A program made the translations under genes and the position numbers. This document shows, piece by piece, positions 23,251 to 35,721 of a DNA stretch of 64,000 nt (positions are counted from its first letter, which is position 1; each line of letters begins with the position of its first letter). The notes under the pieces are model-generated. The model saw nothing but the letters and a program-made list of their open reading frames with translations. It was not told where the DNA came from and ran no database searches. The DNA comes from Onchidella celtica (lineage: Eukaryota > Mollusca > Gastropoda > Systellommatophora > Onchidiidae): assembly GCA_963931925.1 (NCBI GenBank), contig OZ007567.1, positions 85,281,177 through 85,345,176 on the forward strand. Direction: 5' to 3'.

Positions 23251-24340
23251 ATATTTCGTACAGGCACCGGCATAGCTGATACGCCTAAGAAGTAAGGGGC
23301 AGATTCCAACAGATTCGATCAAACGCTCTCTGCAAAAACGATTAATTATGGATGGAAGAGTGGATGAAAAGTAAAAGCAAAAAGAAAATGCAACAAGTGA
23401 CTACGAAGAACAACAGATGGAAAAGAAGTGTTTCCGCCAGACAGATCCGTGAACCTTGTAGAGTTTTTCGTTTGGGTGAGCAAGAGGCTAAAATAATGCA
23501 AGGAAAGATAACTAGCAGGGGAAACGATTGAGCATTTTGCAGTTCCTGTTTATGTTATTAACCGTGCGCGCGCCGCACAGAGATCAGCACGTGCTGGTGC
23601 CAGGTGATTAAAACATATGGAAAGCAATATACTTTTCAGGGGTGTAATTGGAGTTGTCACCGATGGTATGTTTGCGCGCACTTCGCTTTCCAATTATTCT
23701 TATTTAAAAGGGTGTTATTTTGCTCCGGTATCTTCCTGCTGTCTGCTGGAATATCTGAGCGGAAGGGATTTTCTTTCTCTACACCGTCAAATTCATGACT
23801 AAACGGACGAAAGAAAGATGTTCAGGAAGTATTGCGTTTAAGAAATCATATATTTAGGCCATGTGGCTGGTGCGTAAATCTGCTTTACGTTGTTTTCAAA
23901 TGAAAAACTAAACGCAGTAGCTGTCGTACGTTTAGATTTACATAGAATGATCAGGAAATGTAGTGGAAATACACACGGAGAAGAGATGAGTCATTTGATT
24001 TCACACACTACCTCGGTGAAATTTCATTCTTAAAGACTTTGAATTAAAACGTAGAAGACAGCCGTGAAATCTGTGATAGTTTTGCATTTAATCTGTGCTT
24101 TTAACGAAATATTTCCTTTGACAGGTTGAAACTGAAGTGTAGACCAATTTTGCCTCTTGGCATCAGTTGTCAAGTCTCTGTCTAACTACTTTGTTTTCCC
24201 CACTATCTTTCCTACTATCTGCATCTCGGCGGGGAGAATAATGCTACACTGTTCTCATAAATTCTTTTCTTTTCGTTCCTCTGGCATTTTTCGTTCTTAA
24301 TTCCTGTCATTTTCTTCCTCCTCACCCCATCTTATCTTTC
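23251..24340. other. Intergenic DNA, nothing recognised
   Basis: A 61-codon frame at 23617-23802 has an acceptor-like CAG before it but no donor or known motif. It is not supported as an exon. Confidence 0.4.
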
Positions 24341-24360
24341 CTTCTTCTTCTTCTTCTTCT

Positions 24361-24454
<94 letters not shown>

Positions 24455-24500
24455 ATTTCTTTCTCTCTCTCCCTTTCTCTTTTCTCTCTCCATCTCTCCT
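24341..24500. repeat. (TTC)n followed by (CT)n microsatellite
   Basis: Eight or so TTC units run into about 80 bases of perfect CT, then an interrupted pyrimidine tail. Confidence 0.97.
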
Positions 24501-25910
24501 ATTGCATCCCTCTATCTTCCTGATATAAATTTCACGTTACCTACTTCCGTCCTTCACACATAATGCAGTACCATAACAATCAGCTATTCGCAAACTGATG
24601 TGCACTCGTGCACACCGACTCAGCTTTACGAAAGATGTATTTGAACTTTAAAGTACTGTGCTATAACACTTTGTCGGGCTCTGTAAAAGGCACAGCACAG
24701 AGGATTTATAAGGCATTATTCTCTCCTGAACCTCAACGAAATTACCCAGCACTTTTGAATGACTATTAACTTTCGGTTCTAAGCTATATTCGTGGGGCCT
24801 TAAAACGTCTGTACAGACACAGTCCCACGCTTATAATATAACCATGAGACAATGCAAGGGAAATGCTGACTATATTATATATAATGATGCTGTCTTAAAG
24901 GCATGGACAAAATTATATTTAGCGCTTTAGCTGTGAATGAAGAATATTAAAAATATATTATTTTTCATAACCAATACATAAAATAATAAGGAAAAACTGT
25001 CTCTCAGAACCCTGGATTTCCCTGGAAAGACTGTTAAAGATCACAAAATATCCCATTCCATAAAACTGTCCCCGTTTGCTTAAAACGTCAAATGTTAAAT
25101 TGTTAAACTGCTTTAAAAGAGCAGTTCTTGGGGCAAAGAATAATTAAATTACAACGTCTCTTTTAATTTAGTAAACATCTTTGAGAGCATACTACAAATA
25201 TATGGGATCTACCTAGTTAACAGTTGTATCTTTTCCGAGAACATGATTCAGCATTATTTTCTAGTGTAAGTGACAGTGTGAAAAGGAAAACAAAACGAGG
25301 TGTATTTAATTTGCAAAGGCTTGCGGTAGTGCACATTTTATTATTACCACAACTGGGCGTTACGTTAAAACTCTCCAGTGGAAGCTAACTTTCGGTCTCA
25401 TAAATCCTCTGCAGGCAAAATAGGACAAGTTGAAAATGAAGGGACAGGAAAATATTTTAAAAACGCACACAGCACACTTATTTCAGCAGCGATCAAATGA
25501 TTTTCATGTGACGTTAATTTTGCTTGTTTCTAGTCCACCGCCAGCGGGCTTAGCAGAACATCAGTCTGTAGTTGTGTACCAAAGTCTGCCGTAATCCCGC
25601 ACCATTTTGAGTCGGTTAAATAGCATGATCATCTGATTTAGTTAATTTAACGGATTTGATTGAACACCTTTGACTGAATGGTAACGAACAAACCGACTGA
25701 GTGCATTATCGATTCATTTACTGTCTGGTTTATTGAAGTATAATATTCTTGATAAAGAAGCAAACCTTTAAACTAGTTTTTTTTTTCTTCTTGTACTCAG
25801 CTTTAACGGTAAAAGAAACTGGGATAACAGTGAGAAAGAGAGCATAGGACCAAATCAAATGCATGGGTTCCGAACTGATTATTAAAGCGTAACCAGATTA
25901 ATTAATCAAT
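24501..25910. other. Intergenic DNA, nothing recognised
   Basis: AT-rich sequence without supported features. The strand polarity of the pyrimidine/purine microsatellites changes across this gap. Confidence 0.45.
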
Positions 25911-26562
25911 GGATGGGAAGGAAGGGTGGGATAAACAGATAGACAGATAGATGGATAAAGGGATATTTTAATGGGATGGATGGATGGCTTGCTGGATGGA
26001 TGGATGGATGGATGGATGGATGGGTGGATGGGTGGATGGATGGATGGATGGATGGATGGAGGGGTGGATGGGGGTGTAAGAGAGAGGGGAGATAAATGGA
26101 TAGATAGATGAATGGAGATATCCTGGGATGGATGGATGAGTGGATGGCTGGCTGGCTAGCAGGATGGTTGGATGGATGGATGGATGGATGGATGGATGGA
26201 TGGATGGATGGGTGTATGGGTGTATGGATGGACGGATGAATATATGGATGGATGGTCGGACGTACGGATGGATGGATGGAGGGGAAGGGGAGGGATAAAT
26301 GGATACAGGGTTTCACGGATATGTCAGTGGATGGACGGATGAGTAGTAGATATTTCAATCTATGGATGGAGGGGGGGGGAAATAAACAGATGACAGACGG
26401 ACAGATGGTGGACAGATCTGGGTGAGTGAGTGAGTGAGTGAGTGAACGAATGAATGTACGAAGAATAAATGAAAGAGTGAATGAATGAAGGGGCGAACAA
26501 ACGAATGAATGAATGGATGAATGAATAAATGAAAGAACGAATGAATGAATGAATGAATGAAT
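25911..26562. repeat. (GGAT)n / (GAGT)n / (GAAT)n compound microsatellite
   Basis: About 650 bases of tetranucleotide repeat with GGAT dominating to 26340, then GAGT (26424-26445) and GAAT to the end. The long minus-strand frame rich in HPSI is a repeat translation. Confidence 0.96.
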
Positions 26563-28167
26563 CACACCTGCATGTGGCAATAAATCATGGGCACAGAACT
26601 GATATTAATATCGAGCTAGACGATGCCAGGGCGAGACAGTGATGAGCGCACCCGACATTCTGTTTAGTGCAGCAACGACGTGTTGAAGAGGTTCAGGTCT
26701 TGCGGTGCTCCAGGCTTCACTTGCTAAGACTTTTGATCATAAAGACAAAGATAGTGCTGAACGAGCAATGAATGATAGGAATACGACTTCTCGAAAGGTG
26801 GAAGACTTGTGTGATTTATTTTACCTCCCTCGGTGGGTGGTGGGAGGTTCCAATCTATTTCTAGTAATGGCCATATCGATGCAGGTATGAAACAATGAGA
26901 AATGTATCGATACATAATTATTTGTTAATGACTAATGATTGTGGAATTCAGTTATCTCTTAGGTTTGTTTAACCTAAATAAAGTTTTGTTGTTTTTTGTT
27001 GTTTCGACTAAACTTCGCGTGTGGCAATTATTAGTTGTGGAAATTCCATTCAAATGTGTACAAAATTTTCAGATTTTAAAAAAATCATTCATTTTTTTTT
27101 TAATCATTCATTTTCTTTTATTTATTCATTTATTTATTCACTAGTATAAATCCATTCCTATGAGCGGGGGTTAAGTGGTTTATTTGAGTGATAAATGGAG
27201 TTTACAACGTAGAGCAAAATGTGTAAACAACAATTCCAACAATAACCCTCCCGCCTGTTGTATTCAACCTCCCCATTGAAATGTTTTTAAAAAATGGGTC
27301 TTAACACGATGAGTTGATGTGCTGTGTTATTAATATATATTTTCAACCCTGTCTGTTTGTTGTTAATGCCCTCTGCGAAACTTAACTGTTCATAGAATTG
27401 CCACCGCTGAACATAATTTTATCATGCCTGGTATAGGCGATTCTGCAATATTCCTGGCAATGTTAATGTCTCAGATTACCGCGAATGCTATGAGATGAAT
27501 GAAAGAGGTTTTGGATTTTTACAGTATACTGTTGATTAGGCTCAGACAATAATATAACCTGAAGTCTTCCACTTCTAGGGTTGGAGGAAAGAGAGGAAAG
27601 GGAGGGGCATATTTCCAGGTACTTTCCCAGGAAAAATCCAGATAATGAATGCACATGCAGCGTTTTTAATATGGAATTTACTATCCCTCATTAACTTTGA
27701 TACACGCATGAGAATCTCGGCAAATTTCGCCCAGCCCTACAATTGATGCTTTGTTATCATTGCGAGCATCATTCTGTGCATGAAAATGCTATTATCATGC
27801 ACATTTCGTCCATATATCGCTCTAAACCGTGAAAGGTGCAGCGGTAATTCAGATTAGACTTGAAACAGAAGGCAGATTTAAAGTCTTCATAATAACAACC
27901 CATGAAATCATTATTCCATGCTTAATAGATATATAGGGAATATATCCTTGAAAACCGTGATAACAGCCAGTGATGTTTGATGCCATTTGACACCGGGTTC
28001 TTTAAAAGTGATACTTTATATGGCCAAAAGAAACATTAGGGGTTTTTTCCCACAAGAGAAATTACAGGCGAAGCCTTAGTTTCGAAGTACATGTATTTCC
28101 AGGTCTCCGTCTACTTTCTCTAGCTAAGCTCATTGCCGATAGCAAGTATCGGAAAACTTCATAGTGT
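26563..28167. other. Intergenic DNA with an ATTT-rich patch
   Basis: A TTCATTTATT-type low-complexity patch lies at 27086-27142. No exon or transposon recognised. Confidence 0.45.
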
Positions 28168-28232
28168 AATAATGTTAGATGAATTTACAACATGAATTTA
28201 ATAATGTTAGATGAATTTACAAAATGAATTTT
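28168..28232. repeat. 32-bp tandem duplication
   Basis: AATGTTAGATGAATTTACA begins at 28171 and again at 28203, and the flanking bases also match. Two copies. Confidence 0.8.
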
Positions 28233-28705
28233 AACAAGACAATTTACGAAATTCTATTTATGAACATGAAAAATACGTTCTTAATGATGAGCTTTTTGAC
28301 TGATGTGAGCTAAACTAGGTGATGACGATCCTGCATGCAAAAAAGTACTTCAGCGCATTTCGTATGAATGTGCCCTTTGAGTAGCACTGGTGGCTTTTTA
28401 ACACGGCAGGAAAGTATTGTTTAGTTACAGAAACTGATGTAAATTTAGGATGAACAGCAACTGGTCGTGGGCCGATCTTTATTGCTTCTGATTAGCAGTG
28501 ATCAAAACAGTTCACAAAGGACAAACATACCAGTAACTGCTCAAAATGATACCACAACTGATTACACTAACTGGAAGTGCTTTTGTTGTTCTGGTGGAAA
28601 TAGATTTGGTGATCAAGTGGACCTGGACTGGCTTTGACAAGGTTATCATTCTCCACCTGTCCTATTGAAATGTGTATTTGATCAGGACAGCCGTTACATC
28701 ATTTT

Positions 28706-28842
<137 letters not shown>

Positions 28843-28899
28843 ACGGGCGGTCTGACGGTCCCCGACAGACAGACATTCAATGAGACAGACAGATAGATC

Positions 28900-31312
28900 A
28901 GAAGATATTACTGCAAAATCTTTAAACAAATCTGTGTAATAAAGTTAACTGGTATAATAACAACGATATCGGAAGTGCCTGTAAAAATATCGGAGTCCGG
29001 GGCCCCCCTATGAGGGCTATTCCCCCCAGTGTGGTGAGACCTCATGCTTGGCTCACTTGTTTGTTTTCACCCCCACGCGAGTGTACGAGGCGCTCGTTAA
29101 TGAAGACAAATGGGATTAAAGTGTAAAAGATAAGATGAAAGGCAAACCTGAGATTGTGCCCAAGGTTTACGCGTCCGTTACAGACACTGAGGTGGCTTCA
29201 AAAACGGAGCAGGGAAAATACCGAAAATGCGTCTGTCATTGTTAAGAAAACATAATATCAACAGGAGACGACCGGTGTTAAGCGGAATGTCTTTGAAGCT
29301 TGAAATATAATTGCTGTAAATGTTGTCGGCATGTGGTTGAGCAGCCAAAATCAACACGGCTCGGGATTAGAGGTATGAAGGAGAAATACAACTCCGCTGT
29401 TCATAATTGTTTCATTCCATCCAACTGTAACAAAGGAGAAAATGGAAAGTTGAAAGTTATTTTGAGAATTTGTAACCTTCCTCGCACTTGGATTCAAAAT
29501 CTCAAACGCTATTTGAAGTTTCGTTTAAGAACAAATAGAAACTCTAATAAAGGCGATAGGAAGAACGTCACTTAAATCGTAAATCACTGTGTTAATTACA
29601 ATTTGGCACAGGAATATGTACACATCGCATCGTCTATTCAGGAAAACAGGCAAATAGATGTATTACAGGAAATTTTACAATATTTTACATTCTTGTATGT
29701 TGTGTGCAATTTGGGAATAGATCATGAATGACCCATGTCCAGCGAAGATAATGTTCTTAAGTCAAAGAACCCCCCCCCCCCCCGCCCGCCCCCCAACTTT
29801 ACCAAGACAAGACGATATTCAGGTTAGATCCTCCGCTGATGGAGGATACAAAGTTGAATACTTATTACCACGTAAGAATGGTTTTAATTGTTTCACAAAA
29901 ATGCGTCAAACATTTTAATTTGGGGTCCACCAAGCCTAGCCAAGTCCTATGCCTTTACTGTGAAAACCTAAGTTTGCTGACTTTTCAACTGTTGTACATA
30001 GTCTATTTGTGAGTAAACTTAAGCCTTCTAAAGTATGAGTATGTTAGTGTTCTAGACTTTGTTTTTTTTAATCTCTGATTTCCACCCTCAAATTGCTCTG
30101 AACCTGGAGAAATCACATTTGCTGGAAAATAATCTCGAATCGACCTGTTTCTTTGATGATCTATTTCAGTCCTGCAGCAAACAATTTAGACAAATTTTAC
30201 AAAAAAATGAAATAAAAACCGATGAATAATGAAACCCATGTGACCCAACAGATGTGGGCAAGCTCATTTGCAGTCAAATTCTAGTTTCTTTAGATGGATT
30301 CACGCTCGGTCTTCTCTTTAGAAATGTTAAGCGCTAACGAACTCAACACGATGAACTATGACATTTGTCAAAAGAAATTGCGCCCGGATAGCACTGAAAG
30401 GTGTACTTTGCTCCATTTTTATCAGCAGTGTAAAAGAATGAGACAGGTGAGAAATGATTAGCAAAAGTTCGTCATATTTCATCTCAGTTGCTGTCACAGG
30501 ATTCACTTAACTGTTTAAGGGTCGTCATCTCGTACAAAGATCAGTTCGCTGAATATCAAGAGTTCTTCTTTAATCTCATACAGATTTTTTGGTGCTTATA
30601 AATGTAATTTGATTTAGCTGAAAAGCAGAAACGCCTGATTTTCTCACCCTGGTAGTTATATTGCTTGTTCATTTTCCAGCTGTTTTAATTCATCGTAGTT
30701 GGAAAACTCATCATGATAAGATATAGTTTCCTAAAATGATTCCGGAATAATGTTTGATTTAAGTTCCTTGTGACATGTGCAAACATCGGATCATTTGATT
30801 GGTTCGTTTTTGTCTTCTCTCATGGCCTACGATCTCCCTCATAATGAAATAAATCCTGTAATTCATGAATTTCGTGCGATACGGCAAACATAGAGGAATA
30901 TTTAGATAAAAACAACAACAACAAAGAACCAGACAAATAGAATAAGAATAAATTGGAAAAAAATCGAAAAACAAGAAAACAAATCGACAAAACAAAATTT
31001 GGGGAAAAAATCCCCAAATACAACAACCCAGCAAATCAAAAATTACAAAAATCCCCAATCCCCGCAGTAAATGTATTTATAAACGAAAAAATGTATTGAA
31101 TGGTTGATTAACACCACAATCTCTTTTGTTGTTTTCTTTCCAAGTTCAAACCTTCTTGGAGGCCGTCTAGAAAATATTACTTGCATCTTCCTGCAAGTCT
31201 TTACTCTTTAGCCTATTTTCTGTCCCGTTCCGATAAAGACATCTCGATAGATAAAAACAATGTCTGACAAGATAACGATTCTCTGTATATGTTAGTTTGC
31301 TCTGGTACTCAC
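28900..31312. other. No gene recognised; downstream side of the 31.3-kb exon
   Basis: If the minus-strand exon at 31313 belongs to a gene, this is its following intron or beyond. A poly-C tract lies at 29769-29795. I could not identify a further cysteine-rich exon. Confidence 0.4.
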
Positions 31313-31508
31313 GGGATTTCTGTTCCATCTACATGATTTTTTCCTCGAAGAGCAGATATGTTTTTGCATGCACTTGCCAAATTTCTTTAAACAGCGGAAG
31401 TCATCTCGTGCGCATGCCTGGCAAGTAGGTTCCTGTATGACGGTGCATGCGCGACATGACGTGTGCTGGCACTTCCCATGACAGTCAATTATCGTGTCTG
31501 CTACGTCA
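31313..31508 (-). CDS. Cysteine-rich exon, probably of a secreted protein
   Basis: Read on the minus strand, a strong acceptor (TTTTTCTGTTCACAG, ends 31509) is followed by 65 codons and a consensus donor (CCC|GTGAGT, intron from 31312). The peptide has ten cysteines spaced C-x3-C-x4-C-x2-C-x7-C-x2-C-x6-C-x6-C-x5-C-x6-C, starting at DCHGKC and ending KKSCRWNRNP. This disulfide-rich spacing implies an extracellular module. It does not match Kazal, thyroglobulin, EGF or IGFBP patterns that I know. Two readings are possible. It could be a later exon of the IGFBP gene, although the strong acceptor needs phase 2 and IGFBP exon 2 ends in phase 1. A weaker acceptor 11 bases on (GTAGCAG, exon from 31497) would restore phase. 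Alternatively it is a first exon reading through from ATG at 31564 with a signal-like MTLFINLLVFYQFYFSVHS. Confidence 0.6.
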
Positions 31509-31509
31509 C

Positions 31510-31789
31510 TGTGAACAGAAAAATAAAATTGATAAAATACAAGCAAATTTATAAACAGTGTCATCTTTGGTGAGTAAGCACAGACTGATATCTGGCGTGC
31601 TTTTGTAATTGTTGTGGCTGCTGTGGTTATTGCTGTCGCAGTCACTGCCGATATCACTGTTATTTTGTTTGTTGTTGCTGCTGATGCTAATTAATGGTCA
31701 TGATGTCGTTCTTGATACGTATACAGGTTTTTGAATCCTAGTTGACATACTGAGCTCAAGGCTACAAAATGGACAGGAGAGTGGAGACA
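31510..31789. other. Upstream flank of the cysteine-rich exon
   Basis: The minus frame stays open to 31657 but becomes a threonine/alanine-rich low-complexity translation. It is not treated as coding. Confidence 0.4.
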
Positions 31790-31867
31790 GGGGGAGAAGG
31801 AGGGAGAGAATGAGAGAGGCAGAAGTGTCAAGGCTCTAGATTGAGAGACAGCGAAAGAGACAGACAG

Positions 31868-31900
<33 letters not shown>

Positions 31901-31920
31901 GTGACAGACAGACAGGGAGC
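31790..31920. repeat. GA-rich and (CA)n low-complexity tract
   Basis: GAGAG-rich on the plus strand with a CA dinucleotide block near 31868-31890. Confidence 0.9.
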
Positions 31921-33519
31921 GAAAGGAAATATCACCCTTAAGAAGAATATTAAGATTTGTTCTGTTTGTTACATTAATATTTCGTGGCAACTTTTTTGGT
32001 GCCATATTGATCTCTAAAATTCAGTCAAGATTTGTGACAAGCCACAAACTCACCGATGACAGACAACAGCTGGAACATGAACGAAAGTCAAAACCAGAAC
32101 CTGGTCTGTGAAAGTGTGAGGTACTTTATAACTGGCATAATATATAGATAAATTCACATTACTTGTGCAAACATAAAATACTGTCGAGTACACAAAAAGT
32201 ATTCGTGCACTATATGAACAATTATGCCAATGACAGAAACAAAGAATGTATAATTACTCGCGACTTTCTTTTAGTGATTCAAGGTAAAAGGGAACATGTT
32301 TGAGATGTATATATGATGAAAAGGCCTGCACGCCATTTGACGTGAAATGTTGCAACAGGTGATTACTGGCTAATAAAAGTTGTTCACATAAAAACAAAAC
32401 ATATTTTTGTTCTTCAGATTTAATATAAAGTGGAAAATGACATTCACTTATATTTTCATTTAAATATGTGAGACACTTTACAAACAGGAGACGCGATGTT
32501 GTGTGCCCTTCCATCGCTAACGTATTAGATCTGAAAATTCTGTTGTTGTGGTTGTTGTTGTTGATGTTTTATATTTTTCAAATGCCAACATACATATCAA
32601 AGCAACACAGAGATGATCTTCAAAAGCTATACTATAGTCGGATGAGCAAGTTTTCGGCAGCCTCACCAAGGACACTACTGTGAATGAGCATCACTGAAAT
32701 TCAGTGTCAAACATGGCACTACAAAGCAAACAAAACAATAAACCCTTTAACGTGGAATGTGAACACTTACTCGCACCTATAAGTCCATTTCGTGCGATAG
32801 ATGTAAACAGCCCGGGACAAGGTAGAGATACTGTGCATCGAACACAACATGACGTTGTCAAACAGCGTAAATTAATGTGCTTCTGGATAAATCAAAAGCA
32901 CAGGATTAAGAAACACAAAGATGACCGTCTAATGTGCACTAATGAAATAAATCGTATAACTGATCTATAAATATATGTCTGGCCAGTTCGTGGTAAGTGA
33001 CCAAAGTCCTTCTGATTCCCGCTCAATTAGCCAGAGGTTTCCACTCGGTGAAGCTTTGGGGATATGATCAAGAGATGGACATTTAGCACAGAATATCCTG
33101 TCTGAACTGTACTATTTTGGATATTATTTGAGTTCAGAGAATTACTCTTGAGCCGCTCAAAGCGGCTTGCAGGAATAAATCAGTTAAAAATAGAAATATT
33201 TAGTCACTTTTATCAGATTGCTCAAGTCGTTTGTTATGTGAAAATACTGTCACTGACTCAAGCATCCTTCAGTTTTCATTAGCTGTCCAGTCTCAACTTG
33301 TCATGGCTCTTGGTTGTCAAAACTCTCTGCGATGTTTTTTTTTTTTTACAAATAAAACGATCGCACAGAAGACAATCAGGCAGACACACACACATCCAAA
33401 ACAAACAAGGATTCTAGACAGCCAATCTCGGGCAACGGTCTGGAACACAATGTAGTCTGTCTTCAGGCACGGAGAAGAATCGTGGACACTGCATTTGCTG
33501 GGCCAATTCAATCTTGAAA
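31921..33519. other. No gene recognised
   Basis: An 86-codon minus frame at 32254-32514 has an ordinary amino-acid mix but no known motif, no signal and no paired splice sites. It is left unannotated. Confidence 0.4.
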
Positions 33520-33815
33520 GACAGACAGACACAGACAGAGAGTAAATGGCTCTGTACTCTCTTTTCGCCAATTAATTAGGACATCGGCATTGTTTTTATC
33601 ACTGCTGTGGAGAGAGAGATAGAGGGAGAGGGGAGAAAGAAAGACAGACAGAGAGAGAGAGAGAGAGAGAGAAAGTGAGAGTGAGAGAGAAACAGGAAGA
33701 GAGAAAGAGGATGAGTGAAAGAGGGTGGGAGGGAGGGGGAGAGAGAAGGAGGGGGAGAGAGAGAGAAAAAGGGAGAGAGAGACGAAGTATAAAGAAAAGG
33801 GAGAGAGAGAGCTAT
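33520..33815. repeat. (GA)n-rich tract
   Basis: Purine-rich on the plus strand (GAGAGAGA with AAAG, GGGAG and CAGA interruptions). Confidence 0.95.
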
Positions 33816-34306
33816 GCAAATATTAAGAGTTCGTATTGACACAAGGAGTGGGTGAATAAGAATATGGATGAAGAAATTTCAGCCTTCACGATCCCCTGTG
33901 AAGAGTGTAAAACAGTATTTGGTTCACTATACCGGACAGAGCTTTAAGTGGAAACACAATACTGGTAGCAGTGACAGCACGTCACTGAAACAAAATACGG
34001 AAGATTAAATTACAATTAATTAGAAACCTGAGACATTTCTAGGTTACCAACTTACTTTACAATGAAAACCACAACTACTAGACCAACAATGGTTGGGTTC
34101 GTTGTTTGGCTATGTTTTCTGTTGTAAATTGTTTGGGGTTTTTTTTTTCCACAAGAGGAGTCTTCAACTTCGAGATGGCGAGCCGAACAAACAAAACGTT
34201 ACAAAAATCTCTTTGGCGCCAGGCGGATTTGGGTTTCGAATATGGACACATTCTGTGCTGATACTCCAGTGTTTTACTTGATCTAGATGTATTGTTTGTT
34301 GTTGTT
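33816..34306. other. No gene recognised
   Basis: Unique-looking DNA between the GA tract and the 34.3-kb MITE. Confidence 0.4.
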
Positions 34307-34314
34307 GTTCTTTT

Positions 34315-34537
34315 CAGTGCGCGAACCTACATTTTTGGGACCCTGAAACTTGAATTATTGTGTTGCCCCTTCGCAAGCAGCATTAATAGGGCAGCATCCT
34401 ATCAGATCCAAAAGGCCCTGCTGCCCTTGCAGGGACCTCGGGGCCATTCACTCATTAAAAAAAAGAAGGTTCTTCAGGGCCCTCCCCTGATTGGGGGCCT
34501 TGAAGCTTAAGCTAGTTTCATATTAGATCCGCCACTG
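34315..34537. mobile_element. hAT-type MITE (223 bp)
   Basis: The left end reads CAGTGCGCGAACCTACATT and the inverted right end reads CAGTGGCGGATCTAATAT. These align over about 18 bases with one inserted base and a few mismatches. CAGTGGCG-type ends are characteristic of hAT elements. The 8 bases outside are GTTCTTTT on the left (34307-34314) and GTTGTTTT on the right (34538-34545), a 7-of-8 target-site duplication of the length expected for hAT. The interior is non-coding and contains GGGCC/GGCCC blocks that can pair. Confidence 0.7.
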
Positions 34538-34867
34538 GTTGTTTTTGTTGTTGTTGTTTTTTCCGCGTTCTTGAGGAACTGTCAAATGAACCGCAAATTA
34601 GCTGAGGAATTTGGAGAGGTGGGGGATGTCTCCAAGTGGTGATCAGAGCTTTGAAACGGGTCACGAGGTTAAACAGGCTGAAAACCTCCCGTACCACAAC
34701 GACCACCTGTACTGCTCACTGGTATTATCATTATCAGTGCCACCCGCATTAGCGTGACTGATGTTACAAGCAATACCGTACCGCTGGGGGTCACTGAGAA
34801 CGGGCACGGAATGCAGGAAGAACAAAGCTCTGAGGGTTCTTTCGGTCCTTCTCGTTAGCAAGAAAGA
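34538..34867. other. No gene recognised
   Basis: T-rich (GTTGTT) then unique sequence up to the GA tract. Confidence 0.4.
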
Positions 34868-34955
34868 GCGATCAAGCGAGAGAGAGAGAGAGCGCGCGCC
34901 AGAAAGAGAGACAGAGAGACAGACAGACAGAAACACAGACAGACACACAGAGAGT
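34868..34955. repeat. (GA)n / (CAGA)n tract
   Basis: Purine-rich on the plus strand, with a GCGCGCGC block near 34902. Confidence 0.93.
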
Positions 34956-35444
34956 AAAGCATTTTTAACTTTCAGCCTTACTTCTATAAATTTTTGTCTT
35001 CCTCTTTCCCCACCTGATTTTCCTACTCTTACCATATCCCTAGCCTCCCTGCACCAGTGATATTTCCAGTATCTGCTCTTCCCAGCCAGGCACTTAAATC
35101 CCCTGAATACAGTTCGAACACTAAACTACGACCAAGGTTATTAATTTATGGGATTTTAAAGTTTTCTTGGAAGGGAGACTTAATCGTCAATTTTGCTTTT
35201 GTTTCGGTTGTGGCCATCTTCCCTACCACCACTACAGCGTCCACATCACCAATAAAGATTACAATGACTTCAAATAGACTAGTGCAAGACAATGTCGCGA
35301 TCCTGCCCAGTTATTGTTATTACTGGCTACAAACTTCAAACAGTCACGCATGAACACAATCATGGAGATGGTAATGATAGATTGTATCTGCATCTATTGA
35401 TAAAACTTACTCTCAAAAAACCATAACACTGACTTAATACCCAG
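34956..35444. other. No gene recognised
   Basis: No supported frame, splice pair or repeat. Confidence 0.4.
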
Positions 35445-35721
35445 GGGTATTTGCCATATTGTTGTTTTTGTATGTGTTATTTTGTCGATTTTGACGTTCT
35501 GTCATGAAAGGGGTTCTCTCACTCCTAATTTTACTATCAGTTTAAAACTTCTCGAGTTATGTGTTTGTGATGTAATGTTGTATGAGTTTTTGGCCCTGAT
35601 TTTACACAACTCTTCAAACTTTAAATTCTCGTTTTCTCGAAAAGGCAAAAAGGCACCTACAACAATTTCGAAATTACCCAACGATAGTGTCTAGATTTCT
35701 CGTACTGGTTGTAGTACTAGT
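35445..35721 (+). repeat. Dispersed repeat, copy 2 (unclassified family)
   Basis: Collinear with 22965-23250, with the same ordered landmarks from GTATTTGCCATATTG to TAGTACTAGT. See copy 1 for the comparison. Ends are approximate because no terminal repeats or target duplications were seen. Confidence 0.65.

Noticed and set aside
25906-26580. 224-codon minus-strand frame rich in His, Pro, Ser and Ile
   Set aside because: A translation of the GGAT/GAAT tetranucleotide array.
32254-32514. 86-codon minus-strand frame with ordinary amino-acid mix
   Set aside because: No known motif, no signal sequence, no splice signals. Such lengths arise by chance in AT-rich DNA.
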